Of a DNA stretch of 64,000 nucleotides, positions 51,801 to 59,641 are shown piece after piece. The notes beneath the pieces are model-generated. The model was not told the DNA's origin. It searched no databases and was given only the letters and a program-made list of their open reading frames with translations. The position numbers and the translations under genes are program-made. The stretch is from positions 62,001-126,000 of the forward strand of contig NZ_JAASRW010000002.1 in NCBI RefSeq assembly GCF_011761355.1. Reading direction: 5' to 3'. The stretch's first letter is position 1. Each line of letters opens with the position of its first letter. The stretch comes from Paenibacillus lupini. GTDB lineage: Bacteria > Bacillota > Bacilli > Paenibacillales > Paenibacillaceae.

Positions 51801-54133
51801 ACAGGCTGCTCCCGGCGGATGTATCGGTAGCTCCTGGCGGGCAGGTGAGATTTGCTCTCGATTTGGATGACTCGACTAAAAAGATATGGATATCCTCGTC
51901 GAGCGGCGGACATTTCGATGGAGGCGACGATGAAACCGTAGCTTCCGGCGACATGCTCGGGATGACCGCGCCCATGTTGCCTGGTCCGTACATTATTTAC
52001 GTACTGGCGGCAGACGGAGAAGTACTGAGTCAGTCTCACGCTCGCGTTGTGGTGAGCGATAAGACGCCTGCCGATATTCCTAGAAATGGTCTTGACTTAT
52101 GGCTTAAGGCCGATGAAGGCGTGGAAAAAGATAGCAGCGGCAACGTGACTGGATGGACAAATATGGGAAGCGTCTCAGCGAGGCTTGTCCCGGCGAACGT
52201 CCCTGGCAGCGGCGGCGATAATCTTGGAACACCATCCGGCAACCCTACGTTAAAGAAGGATGTATACGACTATATAGAATTCGCCGCGAACTCAAGGCCG
52301 CTGAAGGCTGCAGGCTTTAAAGATTATAACGGCAGTATGCAGATGACGATTTACACGCTGGTTAGACCAACAACCACAGCCAACAACTCCAGCGACCAAA
52401 ATGGCCTTGTTTATTTCGGATTGAACGAGGCTTACCAAACATGGGCTGCCAACGACGGCTGGAGCGGCATTAATCTCGGTGTAGGAACAAACCGAGTTAA
52501 CATCCGCTTTGGTAACGGGGATGGCGGCGTATCGGGCGGCGGGCAGCAAATGACAACCACAGCCACTGACGGCCTCGTCAGCGTTCGTGCTCAGCTAGAC
52601 GGAACCAATAGAGCCGTTTATGTTGATAACAACGTCATCGGCACCCCTGGAACTAACGCTAAGGCGCTTTCCGGGAACAAATCGGACCTTGGCGTAGGAT
52701 ATACGATGGCGGCTGCAACACCTTTCCGCTTCATGGGCAGGGTCGCGCAGATACTCATCTACGACAGGGTGCTTACAGCTGACGAAATTACGAAAGTAGA
52801 AGCTTACTTTAACGAGGTCAAAGCCGGTCGTGGCGGTTCCGCGAACCCAACTACCCCAATGGCAGTCGACAAAATGCTGATGACCTCCTTCATAGGGACT
52901 GTCAACAATCTGGACGATACGCTTTATACCATCGATTCATGGAACAATTTCGCAAGCGCTTTAAGCGAGGCTCAAGCTGCCGTTTCGAATGGCGGAATCG
53001 GGCAGGAAGCAGCCGACAATTCCTATTACGCGCTGCGCAGCGCGTTCAAAGCGCTTCAACTGTCAGAGGAGCTGGAGGTTTCCGGCGAAGCTGGTGCGAC
53101 TTCCATTACGACGAAAGACGGCACGCTGCAAATGCTGGCGAGAGTGCCGGTCGTATGGTCGGTAACCGCAGAAGACGGTTCGGAGACAAATGCGGCGATC
53201 ATTAGCGAGACGGGATTGCTGTCGGCCAAAAAGAACGGCGTCGTGAAAGTAACGGCGAAAGCCGTCGGCTCCAGTTTGAGCGGCAGCGCACGGATCACAA
53301 TCAGCGGTCAAGAAGGCGCGTTGCTGAGCGGAGCTGCTTCCGTCATATCCGGGGAACCATTCAAATTGAACTTTGGCTTGAACAACTTGACGTCCGATGT
53401 TTATGCGATTGATCTGACCGTTCGTTACGACCCTGCGAAGGTGGAATACGTATCGGGCATCTCTCTGGTGGATGGATTCTCGATCGTGCTTGACCAGGAA
53501 GGCACTTCGGGCGGCGGTGAAGCCAAGATCCGATTCCTTGCCGCAGGCGCAGGCCAGGCCATTTCCAATACTGACAATCTTCTGGAGCTGAGCTTCAAGG
53601 CCAAAACCGTCGATGCGACTGTCGAGCTTAACACCATCACGGTCGAAAATGTTATCATCTCGGACGGCGTCACCGAAACGCCGGTAAGCTCGACCAGCCA
53701 TAATGTCGCGATCGAGGTTACCGACAAGACGGTTTTGAGAGCGGCCATTGCCACGGCCGACAGCCGCTTGACCGGCGCGATAGAAGGTTCGTTCATTGGA
53801 CAATATGCGCCTGGTTCGAAAGCGCTGCTGCAAACGAAGCTTGGTGCCGCCAACACCGCGCTGGCCGATACGACCCTGTCCCAGGCAGGAATAGAAGAAG
53901 CTGCAGCGCAGTTGACAGCAGCGATAACCGAATTCGACGGATCGTTAAAAACGTTATCCGGATCAAGCGCGTTGACCGTCGGAGATTTGGCGGTTATCGG
54001 AAGATATTACGGGCAAAGCAGCGCGGACGTCAATTGGCCGCTGTACAAGGCGCTTGGCATTACAACGCCGCGTCCGATCGGGGTGCAGGATCTGGCGGCA
54101 GTAGCTTACCGCATCATGGGAAATCCGCAGTAA
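48896..54133 (+). CDS. giant secreted beta-helix protein with LamG-like, cohesin and dockerin-like modules
   Basis: A 1745-aa secreted protein. After a signal peptide (about 1-30, cleavage near VVSA) comes a right-handed parallel beta-helix region (IYVAANGNDNTGDGTQGKPYKTIAKAK, then repeated NNFLYRT/HNYIYDTTYG-type coils; about 36-700), as in GH141 or GH120-like polysaccharide enzymes. Ig-like strands follow, then a LamG/ConA-like domain (about 1061-1315, NGLDLWLKADEGVEKDSSGN), FIVAR-like helices, a Big-like domain, a cohesin-like domain (about 1478-1611, YAIDLTVRYDPAKVEYVSG), a second FIVAR segment and a dockerin-like end (about 1686-1744, VGDLAVIGRYYG and GVQDLAAVAYRIMG). Both calcium loops of the dockerin lack the Asp/Asn ligands. 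AGGAGG precedes the ATG. Enzyme activity is inferred. Confidence 0.75.
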   Translation: MEVRKRAFVWIMTFVMVFSMLPFSRSVVSADSATSTTIYVAANGNDNTGDGTQGKPYKTIAKAKAEVRTLPKTGGDIVVQIADGFYSLNETLVFTQEDSGSASSTIRYEAAPGAKPVISAGEMLEKGVWTEAVGLTQTGGLKAYKTTLNRSDKLRAIYVNDKRANMTTSPQIVSTGRTVTGTPTVSFTSADNPWAWQNGSNIRAGIVFDASVGLTTETKNPQNIEAESMGGSTARWARPFVTFASIEQAPAASNKPGGVMLRFQMPYGAISQSLGNNTQYNPGNNQVIRNAFEFFNKRGDFYFDQAESTLYYIPLAGEDINTAEVVIPKLETVLDIRGIPVGDRLNPIEGSDDGRVKNITFNGLTFAHTDYKLFELTGTYTLSDGSGPVTTSSHGYASVQGSIVNKVYFPSSINWHETFYRGYDIPPAVVMINAARNIKVLNGEIGLAGFNGIHIENDVKDIEVTGNYIVDTLASGVVVGHPQHIYENDEPIKHESSVSVSGTPIRNWAGVNKEKFTAGTEAVPENIYITNNFLYRTCYGFPGANALASFYTTNMQVLHNYIYDTTYGAMSIGWGWDEYDGFGFTAQGANKTGGPYHGTHETSVARSPIISTTSRNNKINYNRIEEICTVVNDSGAIYSLGRQGDPGNLPGGGTWDSVNNLTNDPVTDKNSNWHPDNWTNFTEMNYNFLNPNPTDKPTTSNNWTNGFHPDEGSTFIKMLGNVVQSKLSHAPGQSRLFEFNNWKRKSDMIAAQGYVDGNNNQNGAPRIINDNYKSEARIWPVKGNEIVLNSGLANEYTHMIPRSLIADTEFELASNVIMGKGEKLNRRGLLSAQDTVWLAPANSTLFNEGNTMTKAAGDAKSIKAPSAAGEYKLYIQYGDGRETATSKYTVYVDQNASAINVADGENYEVSAVRPLELTLSKDYTYTLSGNPVVSGYKIATEGSWTLVASTPTEPNAMTVNFTTTVSVANRLLPADVSVAPGGQVRFALDLDDSTKKIWISSSSGGHFDGGDDETVASGDMLGMTAPMLPGPYIIYVLAADGEVLSQSHARVVVSDKTPADIPRNGLDLWLKADEGVEKDSSGNVTGWTNMGSVSARLVPANVPGSGGDNLGTPSGNPTLKKDVYDYIEFAANSRPLKAAGFKDYNGSMQMTIYTLVRPTTTANNSSDQNGLVYFGLNEAYQTWAANDGWSGINLGVGTNRVNIRFGNGDGGVSGGGQQMTTTATDGLVSVRAQLDGTNRAVYVDNNVIGTPGTNAKALSGNKSDLGVGYTMAAATPFRFMGRVAQILIYDRVLTADEITKVEAYFNEVKAGRGGSANPTTPMAVDKMLMTSFIGTVNNLDDTLYTIDSWNNFASALSEAQAAVSNGGIGQEAADNSYYALRSAFKALQLSEELEVSGEAGATSITTKDGTLQMLARVPVVWSVTAEDGSETNAAIISETGLLSAKKNGVVKVTAKAVGSSLSGSARITISGQEGALLSGAASVISGEPFKLNFGLNNLTSDVYAIDLTVRYDPAKVEYVSGISLVDGFSIVLDQEGTSGGGEAKIRFLAAGAGQAISNTDNLLELSFKAKTVDATVELNTITVENVIISDGVTETPVSSTSHNVAIEVTDKTVLRAAIATADSRLTGAIEGSFIGQYAPGSKALLQTKLGAANTALADTTLSQAGIEEAAAQLTAAITEFDGSLKTLSGSSALTVGDLAVIGRYYGQSSADVNWPLYKALGITTPRPIGVQDLAAVAYRIMGNPQ

Positions 54134-54173
54134 ACGAATCAGGTCCATCATTTAACGATAGGCAATTTTGTTC

Positions 54174-54202
54174 GGGAGGAGGCGCTTACGCGCCTTCCTC
54201 CC
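54174..54202 (+). promoter_or_regulatory. strong hairpin between surface-protein genes
   Basis: GGGAGGA-GGCGC (54174-54185) pairs with GCGCC-TTCCTCCC (54190-54202) around TTAC, with one bulged T and no T-run after it. It may stabilise the upstream mRNA or reduce expression of the SLH gene. Confidence 0.55.
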
Positions 54203-54229
54203 CTATCCATTTGGAAAGGATGTTGGCAA

Positions 54230-56008
54230 ATGATACATACAAAAAGGAAGAGCGCGCTGAGAAAGATCCAACTCGTCTGCGTAAGTCTTCTACTGGCCGG
54301 CTCGATTCTGTTAAGCGGGTTTTCCTTGGCGGCTGATGTCGCTTACGCCGCTCCGTCGTATACGCTTTCCGTTTCGAACAATGAGCCGGTCACCGGCCGT
54401 GAAGTGAGAGTCCAGGTGATCGGTCAGGAGCTGTCCGATGTGTACGCAACGGAGCTTCAAGCGACGTTCGACACCGATCATTTGCGATTCAAAAGCGCAT
54501 CCAGCGACCGATTCGGTTATGCCGTTGCGCCTGCCGTAAAAGGCAGCCAAATTGTATTGGCGTTTACGAAGGTCGGACCGATATCCGGAGAGTACGGGAC
54601 GGTCGTGCTGGCGGAAATGGTTTTTGAGGCGACGGCATTGGGAAGCGGAACGGTCGAGCTGAAAAAAGTAAAAACCGTGGACAGTGCAATGACCGTCGTC
54701 GATCACGACGCGAACGCAATTGCGAGCTTGAAGGTGGTCGCGGCGCCGAACGATCCGGGCCCGGGCACCGACCCGGGAAGCAATGGCGGCTCCGGAGGTG
54801 ATACGCCTGTCGTCATTGCCGAAGAAGGCGGCAAAATCATTATCAAACCGACGCCAAAAGTCGACGGCTCGACGGGCCGGGTCGTATGGACAATTGACGA
54901 GTCGACCTGGTTGAAGGCTATCGCCAAGATGACGGCAGCGGGCGGTGGACTCAAAAAGATTCAATTGGCATTGACCGAGGTGCCCGGCAGCACATCTCAT
55001 GCATTGGAACTGCCTGCTGTGGCGTTTAGTGATACCGCAGATGTTGTGCAGGTCGAGATTTCTACTCCGTTTGGCACGGTAAACGTTCCGAGCAATATGT
55101 TCCGGGACGGCAAGCCCCCGGCGGGGAATATCGAATTTCGCATCGAGCAAGCTGACATCGCCGGATTGGACGAAAAACTGCGCGCGCAGATCGGCGATCA
55201 TCCCGTTATCGAATTGAGTGTTCGCAGCGGCGGACAGGAGATTTCATGGCGCAATCCCAACGCGCCGGCGACGATCAGCATCCCGTATCGTCTGACTGCG
55301 GAGGAAAAGGCAAATCCGGAGCATATTACGATCTGGTCTATTGACGAGCAAGGAAAAGCGATTGCGGTACCAAGCGGCCGCTATGATGCGGCGACGGGGT
55401 CCGTGCTGTTCCAGGCCACGCATTTCGGCAAATTTGCCGTCGTATTCGTGCAGAAGACGTTTGATGACCTGGGCAAATTCGCTTGGGCCAAATCGGCCAT
55501 TGAAGTGATGGCTTCCAAAGGAATTATCAACGGTGTTTCCGTGACCGAATATCGGCCGGGGGCTTCCGTGAGCCGGGCGGATTTCGCGTTGCTGCTCGTC
55601 AGAACGATGGGCTTGCAGGGAGCGAAGGGCGTGGCGTTTTCCGATGTGGCGGCTGACGCGTATTATGCCGAGGCAGTAGCTGTTCTGCGCGGCATGGGCA
55701 TCGCCACGGGCACCGGCGACAATGAGTTCCGTCCAAACGATGCCATTTCGAGGCAAGATATGATGGTGCTGATCACCAAAGCGCTCTCGAACGCGAACAA
55801 AGCCGTACCTGCGCCTGCGGATCCGTTAAGCGGGTTCACAGATGCCGGCAGCGTCGCCGGTTACGCCCGGGACAGCGTTGCCGGACTGATTCATGCGGGT
55901 TTGGTGAACGGGTCGAATCAGAACATCAATCCGAAAGCGTGGACGACGCGGGCGGAAACGGCTGTGTTGATGCATCGCCTGTACAACTATTTTTATAAAA
56001 CACTTTAA
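54230..56008 (+). CDS. SLH-anchored surface protein with cohesin-like domain
   Basis: A 592-aa secreted protein. Signal peptide about 1-40 (VAYA|APSY). A cohesin-like beta-sandwich follows (about 41-170: YTLSVSNNEPVTGREVRVQV, ELQATFDTDHLRFKSAS, GTVVLAEMVFEATALGSG). Then come a Gly/Pro-rich linker (PGPGTDPGSNGGSGG), an uncharacterised beta-rich domain (about 200-410) and three SLH repeats (about 414-592: FDDLGKFAWAKSAIEVMASKGI, FSDVAADAYYAEAVAVLRGMGI, FTDAGSVAGYARDSVAGLIHAGL). SLH repeats bind pyruvylated cell-wall polymer. A cohesin on an SLH anchor is the layout of cellulosome anchoring proteins, so it may hold the neighbouring protein at the surface (inference). ATG start with GGAAAGGA upstream. 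Confidence 0.85.
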   Translation: MIHTKRKSALRKIQLVCVSLLLAGSILLSGFSLAADVAYAAPSYTLSVSNNEPVTGREVRVQVIGQELSDVYATELQATFDTDHLRFKSASSDRFGYAVAPAVKGSQIVLAFTKVGPISGEYGTVVLAEMVFEATALGSGTVELKKVKTVDSAMTVVDHDANAIASLKVVAAPNDPGPGTDPGSNGGSGGDTPVVIAEEGGKIIIKPTPKVDGSTGRVVWTIDESTWLKAIAKMTAAGGGLKKIQLALTEVPGSTSHALELPAVAFSDTADVVQVEISTPFGTVNVPSNMFRDGKPPAGNIEFRIEQADIAGLDEKLRAQIGDHPVIELSVRSGGQEISWRNPNAPATISIPYRLTAEEKANPEHITIWSIDEQGKAIAVPSGRYDAATGSVLFQATHFGKFAVVFVQKTFDDLGKFAWAKSAIEVMASKGIINGVSVTEYRPGASVSRADFALLLVRTMGLQGAKGVAFSDVAADAYYAEAVAVLRGMGIATGTGDNEFRPNDAISRQDMMVLITKALSNANKAVPAPADPLSGFTDAGSVAGYARDSVAGLIHAGLVNGSNQNINPKAWTTRAETAVLMHRLYNYFYKTL

Positions 56009-56013
56009 ATACG

Positions 56014-56064
56014 AATTACGTGACAACGAGCATGTAGATGTAATTTGCGTGACAATCGAGCATG
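56014..56064 (+). repeat. short near-direct repeat downstream of SLH gene
   Basis: AATTACGTGACAACGAGCATG (56014-56034, shown here in parts as AATTACGTGACAA and CGAGCATG) recurs as AATTTGCGTGACAATCGAGCATG (56042-56064). The second copy contributes the 5' arm of the terminator, so the unit may be a duplicated terminator arm. Confidence 0.5.
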
Positions 56065-56119
56065 GAAGAGCTTCGCCCGCGTTGAAACGTGGCGTGGCCT
56101 CTCCATGCTCGTTTTTTTT
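56057..56119 (+). terminator. strong terminator between convergent SLH and YesM genes
   Basis: CGAGCATGG-A-AGAG pairs with CTCT-CCATGCTCG around a structured interior and is followed by eight T. It separates the plus-strand surface genes from the minus-strand kinase. Confidence 0.85.
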
Positions 56120-56166
56120 GCATGCTTAGGACTTACGGTAATTTTTATTTTATTTGAACAAGATGA

Positions 56167-57921
56167 TTACAGGTTATTTTGGATCAGCTTAGGAAGCCGA
56201 ATCGAGACACGGGTACCCCGACCAACTTCACTATCAATCTGTACGGACGCATGGCCTCCGAATAAATGCTCTAGTCGCCTCTTCGTATTATTGAGCCCGA
56301 TGTGCCTCAGGCCGGTGGTGCTCTTTTTCTGCTGTGTTTCCCAGATTGTCTGCAGCCGTTCCGGCTCAATACCGACACCATCGTCCTCGATTGTGAGGAG
56401 GAGCAGGCTTTCAAATTCATGAGCGGCAATACGAATCGTACCGGGCTCGTCCTTTGGACATATGCCGTGGAAAATCGCGTTTTCCACAAACGGCTGAATC
56501 AGAATGCGCGGTACAAGACAATGAAGCGATTGATCATCTAACTCCCACTCCACCTTAAACATATCGGCGTACCTGTACGATTGAATGTCAATGTAATCCC
56601 TTAGCAGCGCGACATCGTCATGGAGCGGGACAAGCGAATCATCTCCACCCGTTCTCACCGCATCCTGAAGCACTCGAATAAAAGCGGCAACCATGCGGAC
56701 GATATCTTCATTCCCTTGCTTTTGGGCCATGTAAATAACGGCATTCAGTGTATTGTACACAAAATGCGGATTAAGCTGCGACAGCAGTAGTTCCATTTCG
56801 AGCTCACGCTTGTCTTTCTCGTGCTGGATCGATTCTTCGATGTGAGTCCTGAGCTGGCTCGTCATTCGGTTGAACCCATTTCCCAGTTTTTCCATCTCAT
56901 CACCTGTATTGATCTGTACGGATGTCTGCAAATTACCGCTCGATACAGCATTCATGGCGCTATACAGCCGCATAACCGGACGCGTAATGCGGAGGATGGC
57001 CGGAATCATAAGGGCAAGGATAAGCGTGGTGCTGACAAGCGTGAAGAAACCGAGCAGGTACAAGACGATCTTGGCCCGGTCGAACAATGACGATTGCGAG
57101 ATGAAGGTGGCTAGCCGCCAGCCGGATGTTTCGAATCGGTCTACCAGCAGGTAACCGTTGTTCGCGCGGAATGCTCCTTCCTTACTCGCGGCATCATTAA
57201 GATCATTGACTAGGCTCGCAACCTCTTGGTTGTCGCCGTTTGGCTTAGCATACAACACGTTGCCGGAATCACTAAGCCAAGCCATGTTCACGAATGGACT
57301 GAAGTCGAGCAGCGACTGAAAATGGGTGTAGTCGAGATTGACGATAAACTTGCCAATCGTCTGTCCTGGTTTCTCGATGTCCCGCACCGTCACGACATAG
57401 CTGATGATTGTCGTTTCGGAAGTTGGTTTCTGATCTGCAAGCATAAGGTGGGGCTCGGTGAAGCCGTACTCAGCACCTGACTGGACGAAGTTCAAGTACC
57501 ACGGCTCCTTCAAGCGCTCGCTAAAATACCCGTCGTTTCCAGCTGCGTTCCAAAACACGCGTCCGTCTGGGAGCACAATCGCGTAGCTAGTTACTTCCTT
57601 GCGGAGGCCTTTATAGCCATCGACGAACTTGAACGTGGTCTGCATCATCTTGAACTGATCAAACGTGTCAAGCTGATCATATGTTTTGTAGAACTCCTGC
57701 AGCTGCTCGGCAATGATAAGCGTTAATGTGAATTTGGAAATGTCATCGGACATATAGTCGAGCTGGCGAACTGTCTGGCTCAGCTTCGCTTTGTCCTCCT
57801 CCATCATTTGACCGATCAGGATATGATTATAGTAGTAGTATGTAAAGGCGATGGACAGCAGGAAACTGACGGCGGCGACGATAACGATTCTCCAAAAAAT
57901 GACGGTGCGAAGTCTGGTCAT
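56167..57921 (-). CDS. YesM-type sensor histidine kinase (second pair)
   Basis: A 584-aa kinase: first helix IVIVAAVSFLLSIAFTYYYY, an extracellular Cache-like sensor, second helix (IVLYLLGFFTLVSTTLILALMIP), HAMP (RPVMRLYSAMNAVSSGNLQTSV), the His_kinase motif SQLNPHFVYNTLNAV and a HATPase domain (PFVENAIFHGI, DDGVGI, GLRHIGLNNTKRRL). It should pass phosphate to the response regulator encoded just upstream in the operon, whose stop overlaps this start as ATGA. Confidence 0.92.
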   Translation of the reverse strand: MTRLRTVIFWRIVIVAAVSFLLSIAFTYYYYNHILIGQMMEEDKAKLSQTVRQLDYMSDDISKFTLTLIIAEQLQEFYKTYDQLDTFDQFKMMQTTFKFVDGYKGLRKEVTSYAIVLPDGRVFWNAAGNDGYFSERLKEPWYLNFVQSGAEYGFTEPHLMLADQKPTSETTIISYVVTVRDIEKPGQTIGKFIVNLDYTHFQSLLDFSPFVNMAWLSDSGNVLYAKPNGDNQEVASLVNDLNDAASKEGAFRANNGYLLVDRFETSGWRLATFISQSSLFDRAKIVLYLLGFFTLVSTTLILALMIPAILRITRPVMRLYSAMNAVSSGNLQTSVQINTGDEMEKLGNGFNRMTSQLRTHIEESIQHEKDKRELEMELLLSQLNPHFVYNTLNAVIYMAQKQGNEDIVRMVAAFIRVLQDAVRTGGDDSLVPLHDDVALLRDYIDIQSYRYADMFKVEWELDDQSLHCLVPRILIQPFVENAIFHGICPKDEPGTIRIAAHEFESLLLLTIEDDGVGIEPERLQTIWETQQKKSTTGLRHIGLNNTKRRLEHLFGGHASVQIDSEVGRGTRVSIRLPKLIQNNL

Positions 57922-59474
57922 CGGGCCTGCTCCTTCGCACGGAACTGATGGGGGAGAACGCCTGTCAGCCGTTTGAACACTTGACTGAAATGCTGGGGAG
58001 AACGGTAGCCGACGCGAGCGGAGACTTCCGCCATTTTGGCGTCCTCGTGCATGAGGATCAGTTTAGCTTGCTTAATTCGGTATTCGGTCAAGTAATCAAG
58101 GAAAGTGCGGTTTAGCTCTCGCTTGAATAGTTCGTGCAAATATCTAACGCTAATGCCGATTGCGAAAGAGACATCCTCTACCCCAATCTCACTTTGAAAG
58201 TTGGCATGGAGGTAGCGCAGCGCCTGCAACAGCTTCGGTGAGAGCTGTTTGTGGGCAGCCGATCCCTGCTCGCGCAGCTCTCCGAAAGCACGGATAAGCC
58301 GCTCGCGTATATCAGCTATATGGTAAAGGGGACCGGCCGTTCTTGGTTCGAGCGGATCTGCTTCGGGAAGTCCCGCTGCCGCAAGTCGTTCGCGATACAG
58401 GGTGGTCAGTGCACGGATGGCTTCGTACAAACCGTGCAAATCGCATTCCGGTCGCGATAGACTGTCGAACCACTCTTTGATAACGCTTTCAAAACTGCCG
58501 TAATCCTCCTGCATTAGAGAGGATGCCGCCGCGTCAAGCCACCGGCGACCACTATTCATATTTACAGGTGCCATTCGTGCCGGCAAAGGAAGATCTTCCG
58601 CACATGCTAGAGCACCACGGCCAGAGAATACGGTATGTCGTGCGGCGTCTTCCAGTTTACGGATTAAGTCAGGCAGCTGCGCTATATCGTTGCATTCAAA
58701 AGCGAAATAGAGCGAGAGGGTATGACCAAGCCGGACTTGAAGCCCTCGCTGCACGGCCGATGCAAGCGCGAAAAAGGCATCACGCTGCAACGGCGCGTTT
58801 TTGTCGCACTGTTCGAACAACGCAACCAGCCGACCTGCTCCATGCGTGAATTCTCCAATTAACTCCCAGTTCGCTGATTTCTCCACATGCTTAAATTCTT
58901 CCTTCCATCCCGTAGTTCCGTTCGTATCGTGAGTTGTCGTGACGGCTGGGATTGTCGTGAATGGCACATCTGCCTGCAAGAGGAGCGCGCAAAGCGGCGG
59001 CCGCGCAATATGTCCGCCGTTCCTGGTCGACTGACCGCTTGCGAAAAACGCTTCCTTCAGCTGCTCGGAGCGGGAGAGCTTACGCTGCTTTTCGCTCATC
59101 TCCCATGCGAGTTTTGCTTTCGCAAGCTCCAGTATAAGCTTATCTCGATCAACTTCGTGTTTGATAAGGTAGCTCGACACGCAGCCAAGCGAAATCGCCT
59201 GACGGGCGTAATTAAAATCCTCGTAAGCGCTCATTACAATGAATTTGACCCCCCAGCCGCGTTCAGCCACCGCGCGGATGAGCTCTAGCCCGTCCATGAC
59301 CGGCATCCGGATGTCCACGATCATGATCTGGGGACGGTGCTCTTCACAGAGGCGAAGCGCGCTTCGCCCGTTTGTTGCCGTCGCTGCGATTTCATATCCG
59401 TTCTCTTCCCATGGGATCAACGTTCTAATATGATCCAGCGCAATACGCTCGTCATCCACCAATATGATCTTCAT
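57918..59474 (-). CDS. YesN-type response regulator (second pair)
   Basis: A 518-aa regulator. Receiver: Asp7-Asp8 (LVDDERI), phospho-acceptor Asp54 (MIVDIRMP), Lys105 (YLIKHEVD, with His in place of the usual Pro). A long middle region leads to an AraC DNA-binding domain (VEDVSFAIGISVRYLHELFKREL, MAEVSARVGYRSPQHFSQVFKRLTG). It precedes the kinase in the operon and is divergent from a CUT1 importer, its probable target. GGGAGG lies 9 nt before the ATG. Confidence 0.92.
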   Translation of the reverse strand: MKIILVDDERIALDHIRTLIPWEENGYEIAATATNGRSALRLCEEHRPQIMIVDIRMPVMDGLELIRAVAERGWGVKFIVMSAYEDFNYARQAISLGCVSSYLIKHEVDRDKLILELAKAKLAWEMSEKQRKLSRSEQLKEAFFASGQSTRNGGHIARPPLCALLLQADVPFTTIPAVTTTHDTNGTTGWKEEFKHVEKSANWELIGEFTHGAGRLVALFEQCDKNAPLQRDAFFALASAVQRGLQVRLGHTLSLYFAFECNDIAQLPDLIRKLEDAARHTVFSGRGALACAEDLPLPARMAPVNMNSGRRWLDAAASSLMQEDYGSFESVIKEWFDSLSRPECDLHGLYEAIRALTTLYRERLAAAGLPEADPLEPRTAGPLYHIADIRERLIRAFGELREQGSAAHKQLSPKLLQALRYLHANFQSEIGVEDVSFAIGISVRYLHELFKRELNRTFLDYLTEYRIKQAKLILMHEDAKMAEVSARVGYRSPQHFSQVFKRLTGVLPHQFRAKEQAR

Positions 59475-59506
59475 CGAGGGCAGCCTCCCATGTCATAAGT
59501 GACTCC

Positions 59507-59535
59507 ATTATACTCTACATATTTGGGGCGGTGAA
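59507..59535 (-). promoter_or_regulatory. probable promoter of the YesN-YesM operon
   Basis: On the minus strand TTCACC (59530-59535), a 17-bp spacer and TATAAT (59507-59512) form a good vegetative promoter about 30 nt before the YesN start. Confidence 0.55.
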
Positions 59536-59537
59536 GC

Positions 59538-59566
59538 AAAGTGCAGGATCCCGACCAAAAGTGCAG
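59538..59566 (+). promoter_or_regulatory. tandem AAAGTGCAG sites between divergent promoters
   Basis: AAAGTGCAG occurs at 59538-59546 and again at 59558-59566, 20 bp apart, i.e. on one face of the helix. They lie just upstream of the importer promoter and of the divergent YesN promoter. Tandem half-sites at this spacing suit an AraC-type response regulator; the adjacent YesN protein is the candidate (inference). Confidence 0.55.
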
Positions 59567-59574
59567 TTTTGTAT

Positions 59575-59606
59575 TGTTTACGCTTTCATAGAGACTTGTA
59601 TATGAT
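59575..59606 (+). promoter_or_regulatory. importer promoter overlapped by a cre site
   Basis: On the minus strand 59575-59589 reads ATGAAAGCGTAAACA, a full match to the cre consensus WTGNAARCGNWWWCA. A likely -35 TTTACG (59577-59582) with an 18-bp spacer to TATGAT (59601-59606) lies under it, so CcpA would occlude the promoter. Confidence 0.6.
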
Positions 59607-59641
59607 GAGAACGTAATCAAAAACCTAAGGGAGGCTTTCGG

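Noticed and set aside
53063-53833. 256-codon antisense ORF in the giant beta-helix gene
   Set aside because: Shadow of the cohesin region; Arg-rich with no motif or start signal.
54311-55201. 296-codon antisense ORF inside the SLH-cohesin gene
   Set aside because: Long only because the overlying gene is GC-rich; no domain, and the sense frame has signal peptide, cohesin and SLH repeats.
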